Of a DNA stretch of 19,351 nt, positions 13,468 to 19,351 are shown one piece after another. Positions within the stretch are counted from its first letter, which is position 1. Each line of letters starts with the position of its first letter. A program made the translations under genes and the position numbers. The stretch lies in NCBI GenBank assembly GCA_964606765.1, contig CAZSIR010000043.1, positions 1 through 19,351 on the forward strand, in the 5' to 3' direction. This DNA comes from Ga0077527 sp964606765 (GTDB taxonomy: Bacteria; Pseudomonadota; Gammaproteobacteria; Burkholderiales; SG8-41). A model generated the notes under the pieces. The model was not told the DNA's origin, did not search any database, and worked only from the letters and a program-made list of their open reading frames with translations.

Positions 13468-14805
13468 TTATGACTCCGCGATTGCGTCCTTCAACCAGCG
13501 CGCCGTGCGCAGCAAGCGTGCATCGCCCATGCGCGGACCAACCAGTTGCGCACCAAGCGGCAGACCATTGCCACCGGTCATCAATGGCAGATTGAGCGCC
13601 GGCATGCCGCAGAAGGTCCACAGCGTGCAGAATGCCGGATCGCCGGTCGACGCCAGTCCCTGCGGCGCGGTGCCGGCCACGGAAGGCGTCAGAATCGCAT
13701 CGTGGTGCGCATAGATTTCGTCCAGCGCCTCGTTCACGATCACCATGCGTGCCAGCGCCTTCTGGTAGTCCAGCGCGGAAATCGCACGTCCCCGCTCCAG
13801 TTGCCCGCGCAGCGAATCCGACAGCCGGTCACGGCCGCGCTCCCATTCCGTGTCATAGTTGGCCGCCATTTCGGCCTCCATCACCGTGCGCTGCCACTCC
13901 CAGACCTGGCCTGCGGATGCCGGCAATTCGACTTCGGTGACATGCGTACCCAGTTGGGCGACGAGTTCAGCGAACGCTTCATGTGTTTCCGCGTCGGCGC
14001 GATCCCAGATCGGGGTCTTGATGAAGGCGATGCCGGGCGGCAGGGGCGGTTCCTCGAGCGCGGTTGCCAGCAGCGGCATGCGGGCCCGGGGCCGGGTATC
14101 CGGATCGTCACCATCGGCGCCTATCAGTTGTTCGGCGATCAAGGCCACATCCTCGATGGTCCGCGCAAACACGCCGATCTGGTCCAGTGCGCGCGATTGC
14201 TTCAGTACGCCGGTGCGCGGGATCAGGCCATGGCTCGGCTTGAATCCATACACACCGCAATAGGCCGCAGGACGAATGACCGAACCATTGGTCTGGCTGC
14301 CGATCGCAAGCGGCACCATGCCCGCGGCCACCGCGGCTGCCGAGCCGCTGGAGGATCCGCCGGGGGTATGTGCCGGATTGTGCGGATTGCGGGTTTTGCC
14401 CGGGCTGTACGTGGCGAGTTCGGTGGTCACCGTTTTGCCCATGATGACGGCGCCCGCGGCGCGCAACGCACGAACCACTGCCGCATCTTCCACCGGCAGG
14501 CGGCCGGCGTGCAGCACCGTGCCGTCTTCGGTGGGCATGTCGGCGGTGTCGATGATGTCCTTGATGCCGACCGGGATCCCGTGGAGCGGGCCGATGGCCG
14601 CACCCTGCTTGCGCATGTCGTCACGCGCACGGGCGCGCTCCAGCGCGTGCTGCGGATCCAGATGCGCCCAGGCCTGCACCTCGCCGTCCACAGAACGCAC
14701 GCGCGCGAGACAGGCCTCCATTAACTGCTCGGCACTGATGGCGCCGTCACGAATCGCGCGCGCGGCATCCAGGGCTGACAACCAGTTGAGTTGCGTGGGA
14801 TCCAT
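13468..14805 (-). CDS. Amidase (amidase-signature family)
   Basis: A 445-residue amidase-signature hydrolase, related to GatA and fatty-acid amide hydrolase, converting an amide to a carboxylate plus ammonia or amine. The Ser-cis-Ser-Lys triad is visible: Lys82 in GIPVGIKDIID, cis-Ser151 at the start of SSSGSAAAVAAG, and nucleophile Ser175 in QTNGSVIRPA. The family glycine-rich core is complete, so it should be active. No GatB or GatC is nearby, so it is catabolic rather than the tRNA amidotransferase. The gene starts six bases after the large TRAP permease stop, so the two are probably translationally coupled and the TRAP system may import its amide substrate or a related acid. The substrate is not predictable. 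Confidence 0.93.
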   Translation of the reverse strand: MDPTQLNWLSALDAARAIRDGAISAEQLMEACLARVRSVDGEVQAWAHLDPQHALERARARDDMRKQGAAIGPLHGIPVGIKDIIDTADMPTEDGTVLHAGRLPVEDAAVVRALRAAGAVIMGKTVTTELATYSPGKTRNPHNPAHTPGGSSSGSAAAVAAGMVPLAIGSQTNGSVIRPAAYCGVYGFKPSHGLIPRTGVLKQSRALDQIGVFARTIEDVALIAEQLIGADGDDPDTRPRARMPLLATALEEPPLPPGIAFIKTPIWDRADAETHEAFAELVAQLGTHVTEVELPASAGQVWEWQRTVMEAEMAANYDTEWERGRDRLSDSLRGQLERGRAISALDYQKALARMVIVNEALDEIYAHHDAILTPSVAGTAPQGLASTGDPAFCTLWTFCGMPALNLPLMTGGNGLPLGAQLVGPRMGDARLLRTARWLKDAIAES

Positions 14806-14811
14806 GCCGTT

Positions 14812-16152
14812 CTATCCGTAAATTGTGCGCGGCAGCCACAGGGCGATATCAGGGAAGATGTATATCACCAGCATGGTCACCAGCACCACGTAGAGGAACG
14901 GCATGCAGCCGCGGAAAATCTGCGTCAGCAGCAGACTCGGCGGCGACACCCCCTTCAGGTAATACGCCGACATCGCCATCGGCGGCGACAGGAACGCGGT
15001 CTGCAGGTTCAGCGCCACCAGGATGCCGAACATCAGCGGATCAACATTGAAGTGGGGCAGCAGCGGCAGGAAGATGGGCACGAAAATGATGATGATCTCG
15101 GTCCATTCCAGCGGCCAGCCCAGCAGGAAAATGATGAACTGGGAGGCCAGCAGGAAAGTAACCGGGTTCAGATCCAGCCCCAGCACGAAAGTCTTGATGA
15201 TGCCTTCCCCGCCGAGATAGCTGAAGATGGAGGCAAAGGTGGCGGAACCCACGAACAGCCAGCACACCATCGCCGAAGTGCGTGCGGTCAGGTACACCGC
15301 CTCCTTCAGCCGCACCCAGGTCAGCGACCGGTAGGCGACTGCGAGCAAACCGCCGCCAAACGCGCCCACTGCAGCCGCCTCGGTGGGCGTGGCAAGGCCG
15401 AACATGATGGCGCCGAGCACGGCGAGGATCAGCAATGCCAGCGGGAAAAACGAAATCAGCATCAGTTTCGAAACTTCGGCCAGGGTATACGTTGTTTTTT
15501 CCTGCAGCGGCGGCGCCAGCTGCGGCTTGATGATCGCCAGCACGATGACATAGGCGATATACATTCCCGCCAGCAGGAAACCGGGGATGAATGCCGCAGC
15601 ATAGAGCTTGACCACCGAAATGCCGGCCTGCGCCGCATAAACGATCAGCATGATCGAGGGCGGGATCAGGATGCCGAGACAGCCGCCGGCGCAGATCACC
15701 CCCGATGCCAGCCGGTTGTCGTAACCGGCCTTGATCATCTGCGGCATGGCCAGCAGCCCCATCAGGGTGACCACCGCGCCGACGATGCCGGTCGCCGTGG
15801 CGAACAAAGCACAGGTGGCCAGCGTCGCAACCGCGAGGGAGCCCGGCACATGGCGGGTGGCGATCTGCAGGCTGCGGAACAGGTTGTCGAGAATGTTGGC
15901 GCGTTCTATCAGATATCCCATCAGCAAAAACAACGGGATCGACACCAGCGCATCGTTGTTCAGCACCGTGAAGGTGTTCTGGGTCAGCAGATAGAAGACC
16001 CGGTTGTCGAAAAAAGCCTGATCGGGCTGGAAATAGGCGTAATAGCCGAATCCGACGCCGAGGGCCATCAGCGTGAAGGCCACCGGAAATCCGATCATGA
16101 TGGTCATCACCAGGATGCCCAGCATCACCAGTGCAATTACGGGATCGCTCAT
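14812..16152 (-). CDS. dctM: TRAP transporter large permease (DctM-like)
   Basis: A 446-residue inner-membrane protein of the DctM family with about 12-13 hydrophobic segments. It is the ion-coupled translocation channel of the tripartite ATP-independent periplasmic transporter. Family landmarks are the early GFPVAFTLMALG, the GGCLGILIPPSIMLIVYA segment and, later, TPTEAAAVGAFGGGLLAV. The ATG at 16152 (MSDPVIAL) follows AAGGAA and begins four bases after the small permease stop; an upstream in-frame start at 16284 lies inside the small permease gene. Substrate is set by the binding protein at 16838-17986. The amidase gene follows six bases downstream. Confidence 0.95.
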   Translation of the reverse strand: MSDPVIALVMLGILVMTIMIGFPVAFTLMALGVGFGYYAYFQPDQAFFDNRVFYLLTQNTFTVLNNDALVSIPLFLLMGYLIERANILDNLFRSLQIATRHVPGSLAVATLATCALFATATGIVGAVVTLMGLLAMPQMIKAGYDNRLASGVICAGGCLGILIPPSIMLIVYAAQAGISVVKLYAAAFIPGFLLAGMYIAYVIVLAIIKPQLAPPLQEKTTYTLAEVSKLMLISFFPLALLILAVLGAIMFGLATPTEAAAVGAFGGGLLAVAYRSLTWVRLKEAVYLTARTSAMVCWLFVGSATFASIFSYLGGEGIIKTFVLGLDLNPVTFLLASQFIIFLLGWPLEWTEIIIIFVPIFLPLLPHFNVDPLMFGILVALNLQTAFLSPPMAMSAYYLKGVSPPSLLLTQIFRGCMPFLYVVLVTMLVIYIFPDIALWLPRTIYG

Positions 16153-16156
16153 CGGA

Positions 16157-16741
16157 CTATTCCTTGGTCGCTGTGGTTTTGGCCTGCGTTTCGATGATCT
16201 GGTCGGCCAGCTCCTGCACGTCATGCAAACGCGGCTCCCAGCGGCCCTGCTTGAGGCATTGCAGGCAGCGCAGAAGCTCGGCAAAACCCTGCAGCGCCAG
16301 CAGTCCGGCCCCGATCGGGATCATCATTTTCAGCGGCCATATCGGCACGCCGGCCGGGCTGTTGACGCTGACTTCACCGATGCGCATGGACTGGTAGCCG
16401 TAATCCCAGCCCGCGTAAACCAGCGCCAGCACACCCGGAAAGAAAAAGATGATCAGCAGTATCAGCTCCACCCTCGCCTGGGTGCGGGGCTTCCACAGGC
16501 GGTAAAACATGTCGGCGCGCACATGGCCGCCGCGCGACAGCGTGTAGGCGCCCGCCATGTAAAACACCGCGCCATACATCAGGTAACTCATGTCGAAGGC
16601 CCAGCTCGTCGGATCGTTGAGCACATAGCGCACAAACACCTCATAGCAGGTGCCCAGGGTCAGCGTGACGATGCACCAGGCAAACGCATGCCCGACTGAC
16701 TTGCTCAGCTGATCGACGCCATAGATGAACCGGTTAATCAT
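16157..16741 (-). CDS. dctQ: TRAP transporter small permease (DctQ-like)
   Basis: A 194-residue inner-membrane protein with four predicted helices, the small subunit that pairs with DctM. Conserved features are the FAWCIVTLTLGTCYEVFVRYVLN segment in helix 1-2 and the amphipathic GGHVRADMFYRLW stretch characteristic of DctQ. It is 22 residues longer at the C terminus than many DctQ, with a charged tail that overlaps nothing. It sits between the binding protein (97 bases upstream, separated by a terminator) and the large permease (four bases downstream). Both membrane genes should be translated from the same read-through message. Confidence 0.93.
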   Translation of the reverse strand: MINRFIYGVDQLSKSVGHAFAWCIVTLTLGTCYEVFVRYVLNDPTSWAFDMSYLMYGAVFYMAGAYTLSRGGHVRADMFYRLWKPRTQARVELILLIIFFFPGVLALVYAGWDYGYQSMRIGEVSVNSPAGVPIWPLKMMIPIGAGLLALQGFAELLRCLQCLKQGRWEPRLHDVQELADQIIETQAKTTATKE

Positions 16742-16770
16742 GCTTGCCCGCCTTCACAACATCTGTCATC

Positions 16771-16807
16771 AGAAAAAAGAAAGGGCGGCACCTGCGCGGC
16801 ACCGCCC
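16771..16807 (-). terminator. Terminator between TRAP binding protein and permeases
   Basis: On the minus strand GGGCGGTGCC and GGTGCCGCCC form a 10-bp stem (two G-U pairs) with a 5-base loop, followed by TTTCTTTTTT. It lies 30 bases after the binding-protein stop and before the DctQ start. Partial termination here would give more binding protein than permease. Confidence 0.8.
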
Positions 16808-16837
16808 CAGCCCTGCAAGAATCCGGGGCCCGGTGAA

Positions 16838-17986
16838 TCAGGACGGAATCTTGGTTTTGAAAATATGCTCGTAACCCATGCGGTATTCCGCATCATTGAG
16901 GAACCAGTAGTAGGCCACTTTCTTCGCCCAATCCCGCTGCGAATCGACGACTTTCTTGAAGAACGGATCCTCGTCGGACAGCTTCTTGGTCAGGCCATCC
17001 CAGGCTTTCAGCTGGTCCTGGAACACTGACTTCGGCGTACGCAGCACGTTGACCTTGTGTTTGGTGCGCAGCTCCTCAAGATCGTCCGAATAGTTCTTCA
17101 TCGCGGTCCAGAAGTTTGACGAACTCGCCGCCTCGACGCCGTAACGCAGAATCGCCTGCAGATCCTTGGGTACCGATGCGAATTTTTTCTCGTTGAAGAT
17201 GATTTCAAAAAATTCCATCGCCTGGTGGAAGCTGCCCATCATGTAGTTCTTGATCACGTCCTGTGCGCCGAAACGCATGTCCGAGGTCGGGTTGTTGAAC
17301 TCGAAGGCATCAATGACGCCTTTTTCCAGCGCGGGGATGATCTCGCCGCCGGGGAGCTGGGTGACCTTGGCGCCCATCGCCTGCATCAGGTCGGCTGCCA
17401 GACCCACGGTGCGGTACTTCAGGCCCTTGATCTCGGCCGAGGATTTGATCGGCTTCTTGAACCAGCCCAGGGGCTGGGTCGGCATCGGCATCGCAAAAAA
17501 GCCGGTGACGTTGAGGCCGATTTTTTTCAGCAGTTCCTGATACATCTCGAGGCCGCCGCCGCGGTAAATCCAGGCGAGCGTCTGTTGCGCATCGCAGCCA
17601 TTGATCGGACCGGAGCCAAACAGGGAAGCCACCTTGCTTTTGCCGTACCAGTACACCGGCACCGAATGGCCGGCATCCAGCACACCCTTGCTGACTGCAT
17701 CCATCACCTCGAACGGTTTCACCACCGAACCGGCAATCAGGTAATCGATGCGCAGCCGGCCACCCGCCATTTCGTTGACCCGCTTTACATACTCTTCGGC
17801 CATTTCATTGAAAATGTCCTTTGCACCCCAGGCCCCCTGCATTTTCAGCACGATCGGAGACTGCGCGACCGAGATCATCGGGAAACCGGTGATTGCCGCG
17901 CCGGTGGTTGCCGCAGCAGCGCCGGTCAGGAACTTGCGCCGGGTCGGGCTGGCTTCTTTTTGCTTAACATCCTGTTTATTAATCAT
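16838..17986 (-). CDS. TRAP transporter substrate-binding protein, TakP-like
   Basis: A 382-residue periplasmic binding protein of the DctP family, closest in pattern to the 2-oxoacid-binding TakP. Shared elements are GGGLEMYQEL, GWFKKPIKSSAEIKGLKYR, and PALEKGVIDAFEFNNP; TakP has EW at the last site where this protein has EF, a change next to the ligand or sodium site. The N terminus carries a twin-arginine signal, SPTRRKFL with Arg16-Arg17, then an alanine-rich hydrophobic stretch to about ISVAQS, so export is probably through Tat. The ATG at 17986 follows GGAGGAG; an in-frame start at 18037 lacks one. A 2-oxoacid or related carboxylate is a reasonable ligand, but the altered pocket leaves this open. 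Confidence 0.92.
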   Translation of the reverse strand: MINKQDVKQKEASPTRRKFLTGAAAATTGAAITGFPMISVAQSPIVLKMQGAWGAKDIFNEMAEEYVKRVNEMAGGRLRIDYLIAGSVVKPFEVMDAVSKGVLDAGHSVPVYWYGKSKVASLFGSGPINGCDAQQTLAWIYRGGGLEMYQELLKKIGLNVTGFFAMPMPTQPLGWFKKPIKSSAEIKGLKYRTVGLAADLMQAMGAKVTQLPGGEIIPALEKGVIDAFEFNNPTSDMRFGAQDVIKNYMMGSFHQAMEFFEIIFNEKKFASVPKDLQAILRYGVEAASSSNFWTAMKNYSDDLEELRTKHKVNVLRTPKSVFQDQLKAWDGLTKKLSDEDPFFKKVVDSQRDWAKKVAYYWFLNDAEYRMGYEHIFKTKIPS

Positions 17987-18295
17987 TTTCTCCTCCAGAT
18001 CATGATAACAACACGAAACCGCAACGGGTGCATGCAAGCGTGTTTGTAATTCAGTTCATTTACACACGCCCGTCACAACATAGGGAAACTGCAAAACGGA
18101 CAATTGCAACTTCGAACAAACTTCAGAATCCTCGGATTTCGCCATGTGCAAGGCGATATTGTGTGCTGGTCATCCTAGCGCCCGGGACCGCCGAAATCAA
18201 GCGCGCCCGGCGGTTTATGCCGGGTTATCAGCGACTCTTCAACACTTACTGAATACTGACGAATATTCCCCTGCGACCTGAAGCGCGGGGCGGGC
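17987..18295. other. Intergenic region upstream of the TRAP operon
   Basis: About 310 bases without a convincing gene. It must contain the promoter of the TRAP operon, but no clear -35/-10 pair was found. One imperfect dyad is visible at 18045-18064: TGTAATTCA, GT, TCATTTACA, with 7 of 9 positions matching between arms, a possible regulator site. Weaker inverted repeats (for example ACCGCCG 18187-18193 with CGGCGGT 18208-18214) lie nearer the LUD gene end and could help stop its transcript. Small open frames here have no coding features. Confidence 0.5.
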
Positions 18296-18943
18296 TCAGG
18301 GCAACAGCAGCAAATGCACCCGGTACGGCCCGTGAGCACCCAGCGTGACGGTCTGTTCGATATCCGCCGTGCGTGACGGTCCGGAAATGAAATTGACTGC
18401 GCGCGGCATGGCCGCCTGTTCTTCACGCAGCAGCGCCCAGGCGTCTTCCATGCCGGCGACGATGCGGCTGCCCGCAACCACGGCAATATGGGTTTCGGGC
18501 AGCAGGCTCGTTGCAGGCGGTGTCTGCGGGCCGGAACACATCATCAGGGTCCCGGTCTCGGCGATCGCACAAAAGGCCCCGGTGACGCCAACCAGATCGT
18601 CACCGCTCGCCGCACGTGCGGCCATTTCCAGCCCCTGCGCCCGCCAGTCCAGCCCGGCAAACGCCGGCCAGCACACCCCCGCCATCGGCAGATCCAGGCC
18701 GCGCAGATAACGCGCCACTGCGACGGGAATATCCGCAGTCCCCGCCAGTTCCTCCAGCGTCGTCGCCAGATTCCGCGCGCGATCGCGGAAACGCGCCGCT
18801 ACATCCGCGGCAACCTGCGGTCGCGGACCCTGCGGATGGGCGGCAATATATTGATCAACCGACTGCCGCTCGCCGGCCTGCGCCGCGGCCGCCTTGTTCT
18901 GGCCGGCACGGATGCGGGCGAGAATGCCGGCGCGTGCACTCAT
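18296..18943 (-). CDS. LUD-domain protein (LutC/YkgG-like)
   Basis: A 215-residue protein consisting of one LUD (lactate utilisation) domain. The signature is complete: GAFCAIAETGTLMM, PETHIAVV, and SGPSRTADIEQTVTLGAHGP. LutC is a member of the L-lactate-oxidising LutABC complex, but here no LutA or LutB gene is adjacent; the upstream neighbour is a monooxygenase-fold protein joined by an ATGA overlap. It could therefore serve another oxidase, or lactate oxidation genes lie elsewhere. Cytoplasmic, no membrane segment. It is last in a coupled three-gene operon with a methylmalonate-semialdehyde-dehydrogenase-like gene. Confidence 0.9.
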   Translation of the reverse strand: MSARAGILARIRAGQNKAAAAQAGERQSVDQYIAAHPQGPRPQVAADVAARFRDRARNLATTLEELAGTADIPVAVARYLRGLDLPMAGVCWPAFAGLDWRAQGLEMAARAASGDDLVGVTGAFCAIAETGTLMMCSGPQTPPATSLLPETHIAVVAGSRIVAGMEDAWALLREEQAAMPRAVNFISGPSRTADIEQTVTLGAHGPYRVHLLLLP

Positions 18944-19233
18944 CGGGCCGCAGCGCCCCGGTCTGTCTCAAAAACTTCCACGCGCTTGGCCCTGATCAGC
19001 GCCTCCTGCCAGGCATGCGAATGGCCCGGTTTCAGGCGATGCGCCTCAATGGCCGACTGATCGCGCCACAACTCGGAGAGCACGATGCGGTCACCGCCGT
19101 CGCGCGGAAACAGGATTTCCATGCGCAGGCAGCCGTCATCCGCCAGTGTCTCGCTGGCATCCTGTCGCAGCCGGGTTTCAAAAGCGTCACGGCACTCCGG
19201 CCTGACCTCGAACTCGATCAGGACTGCAATCAT
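18940..19233 (-). CDS. Antibiotic biosynthesis monooxygenase-fold protein
   Basis: A 97-residue single-domain protein of the ABM / YgiN-like dimeric alpha-beta barrel family. The pattern MIAVLIEFEVRPECRDAFETRLRQDA, DDGCLRMEILF and VLSELWRDQSAIEAH is typical; in this family W and H near these positions are common, with the SELWRDQSAIEAH stretch ending strand 3 into helix 2. Members act as cofactor-free quinol or polyketide oxygenases, or have non-catalytic stress roles. Its ATG overlaps the stop of the preceding dehydrogenase gene, and its TGA overlaps the start of the LUD gene, so all three are coupled. It might oxidise a small metabolite or protect the operon's chemistry; no substrate can be assigned. 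Confidence 0.82.
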   Translation of the reverse strand: MIAVLIEFEVRPECRDAFETRLRQDASETLADDGCLRMEILFPRDGGDRIVLSELWRDQSAIEAHRLKPGHSHAWQEALIRAKRVEVFETDRGAAAR

Positions 19234-19351
19234 CCCAGCGTCGGCATGTTGAAACCGCCGGAGACAGCCTTGTCATCCGGCCAGCGCGTGGTGACGACCT
19301 TGCCGCGGGTATAAAAGCGCACGCCCTCCGGACCATGCACATGCTGGTCGC
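19230..19351 (-). CDS. mmsA: Methylmalonate-semialdehyde dehydrogenase-like, C-terminal end (partial)
   Basis: Only the last 40 codons are inside the window. The translation begins DQHVHGPEGVRFYTRGKV and continues VTTRWPDDKAVSGGFNMPTLG before TGA. The motif hYGpeGVrFyTrxKxVTtRW is the C terminus of CoA-acylating methylmalonate-semialdehyde dehydrogenase (MmsA/IolA type), which turns methylmalonate or malonate semialdehyde into propionyl- or acetyl-CoA. No active-site Cys is visible because the gene is cut by the edge, so other aldehyde dehydrogenases remain possible. Its stop overlaps the ATG of the ABM protein as ATGA, so it heads or precedes a coupled operon. Confidence 0.7.
   Translation of the reverse strand, partial: DQHVHGPEGVRFYTRGKVVTTRWPDDKAVSGGFNMPTLG

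Noticed and set aside
13546..14724. Plus-strand open frame of 392 codons
   Set aside because: Antisense to the amidase, which has an intact catalytic triad; no ribosome site and no domain.
14791..16197. Plus-strand open frame of 468 codons rich in His, Gln and Arg
   Set aside because: It is antisense to the TRAP large permease; the residue composition is typical of a reverse-strand shadow of a hydrophobic protein.
18028..18252. Small open frame in the intergenic region
   Set aside because: No ribosome site, no coherent helix or domain, and it lies where a promoter for the TRAP operon is expected.

Overview
The window looks like a chromosomal segment of a GC-rich betaproteobacterium, most likely Burkholderiales. 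The reasons are two solitary Bug-type periplasmic carboxylate-binding proteins, a polyhydroxyalkanoate phasin with TGC-rich dyads at its promoter, and dense runs of small carboxylic-acid catabolism operons with their own transporters. I see no phage, insertion sequence, CRISPR array, rRNA or tRNA. Everything is inferred from sequence features alone.

Left part (1-3616): a minus-strand operon runs from an RraA/HMG-aldolase-like protein, through a D-2-hydroxyacid dehydrogenase joined by a GTGA overlap, to a Bug/TTT binding protein, and ends at a hairpin terminator. Divergent from it is an IclR-family regulator. Its promoter, a perfect dyad and its start codon are packed so tightly that the mRNA should be leaderless. 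A natural reading is that the IclR protein controls both itself and the hydroxy/oxo-acid operon.

Second block (3699-6518, plus strand): a Gfo/Idh/MocA oxidoreductase with a TTG start and a hairpin just before its ribosome site, a second Bug binding protein, and an AhpD/carboxymuconolactone-decarboxylase-like protein. Then come a minus-strand HIT protein, a plus-strand phasin with a near-perfect sigma70 promoter and a strong terminator, a CinA-N/molybdopterin-binding-like protein and a two-CBS-domain protein, the last two on the minus strand.

Right part (9175-18000, minus strand): a carboxylate catabolism region. In transcription order it encodes a TakP-like TRAP binding protein, a hairpin terminator, TRAP small and large permeases, an amidase, a 55-residue two-helix membrane protein, a GRHPR-like D-2-hydroxyacid dehydrogenase, then (behind its own promoter) an AEC carrier, a 3-hydroxyisobutyrate-dehydrogenase-like enzyme and an HpcH/citrate-lyase-beta-like CoA ester lyase. 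Together these could import a carboxylate or amide, hydrolyse it, interconvert hydroxy and oxo acids and cleave a CoA ester, but the substrate cannot be read from sequence.

Far right (18296-19351, minus strand): three genes joined by ATGA overlaps: the C-terminal end of a CoA-acylating methylmalonate-semialdehyde-dehydrogenase-like protein (cut by the window edge), an antibiotic-biosynthesis-monooxygenase-fold protein, and a LutC-like LUD protein without LutA or LutB beside it.

The window is mostly recognisable metabolism. The points most worth a second look are the leaderless IclR promoter/operator, the heptamer repeat that fills the ribosome-binding region of the small membrane protein, the terminator inside the TRAP operon, and the unassigned pathways of the two catabolic clusters.
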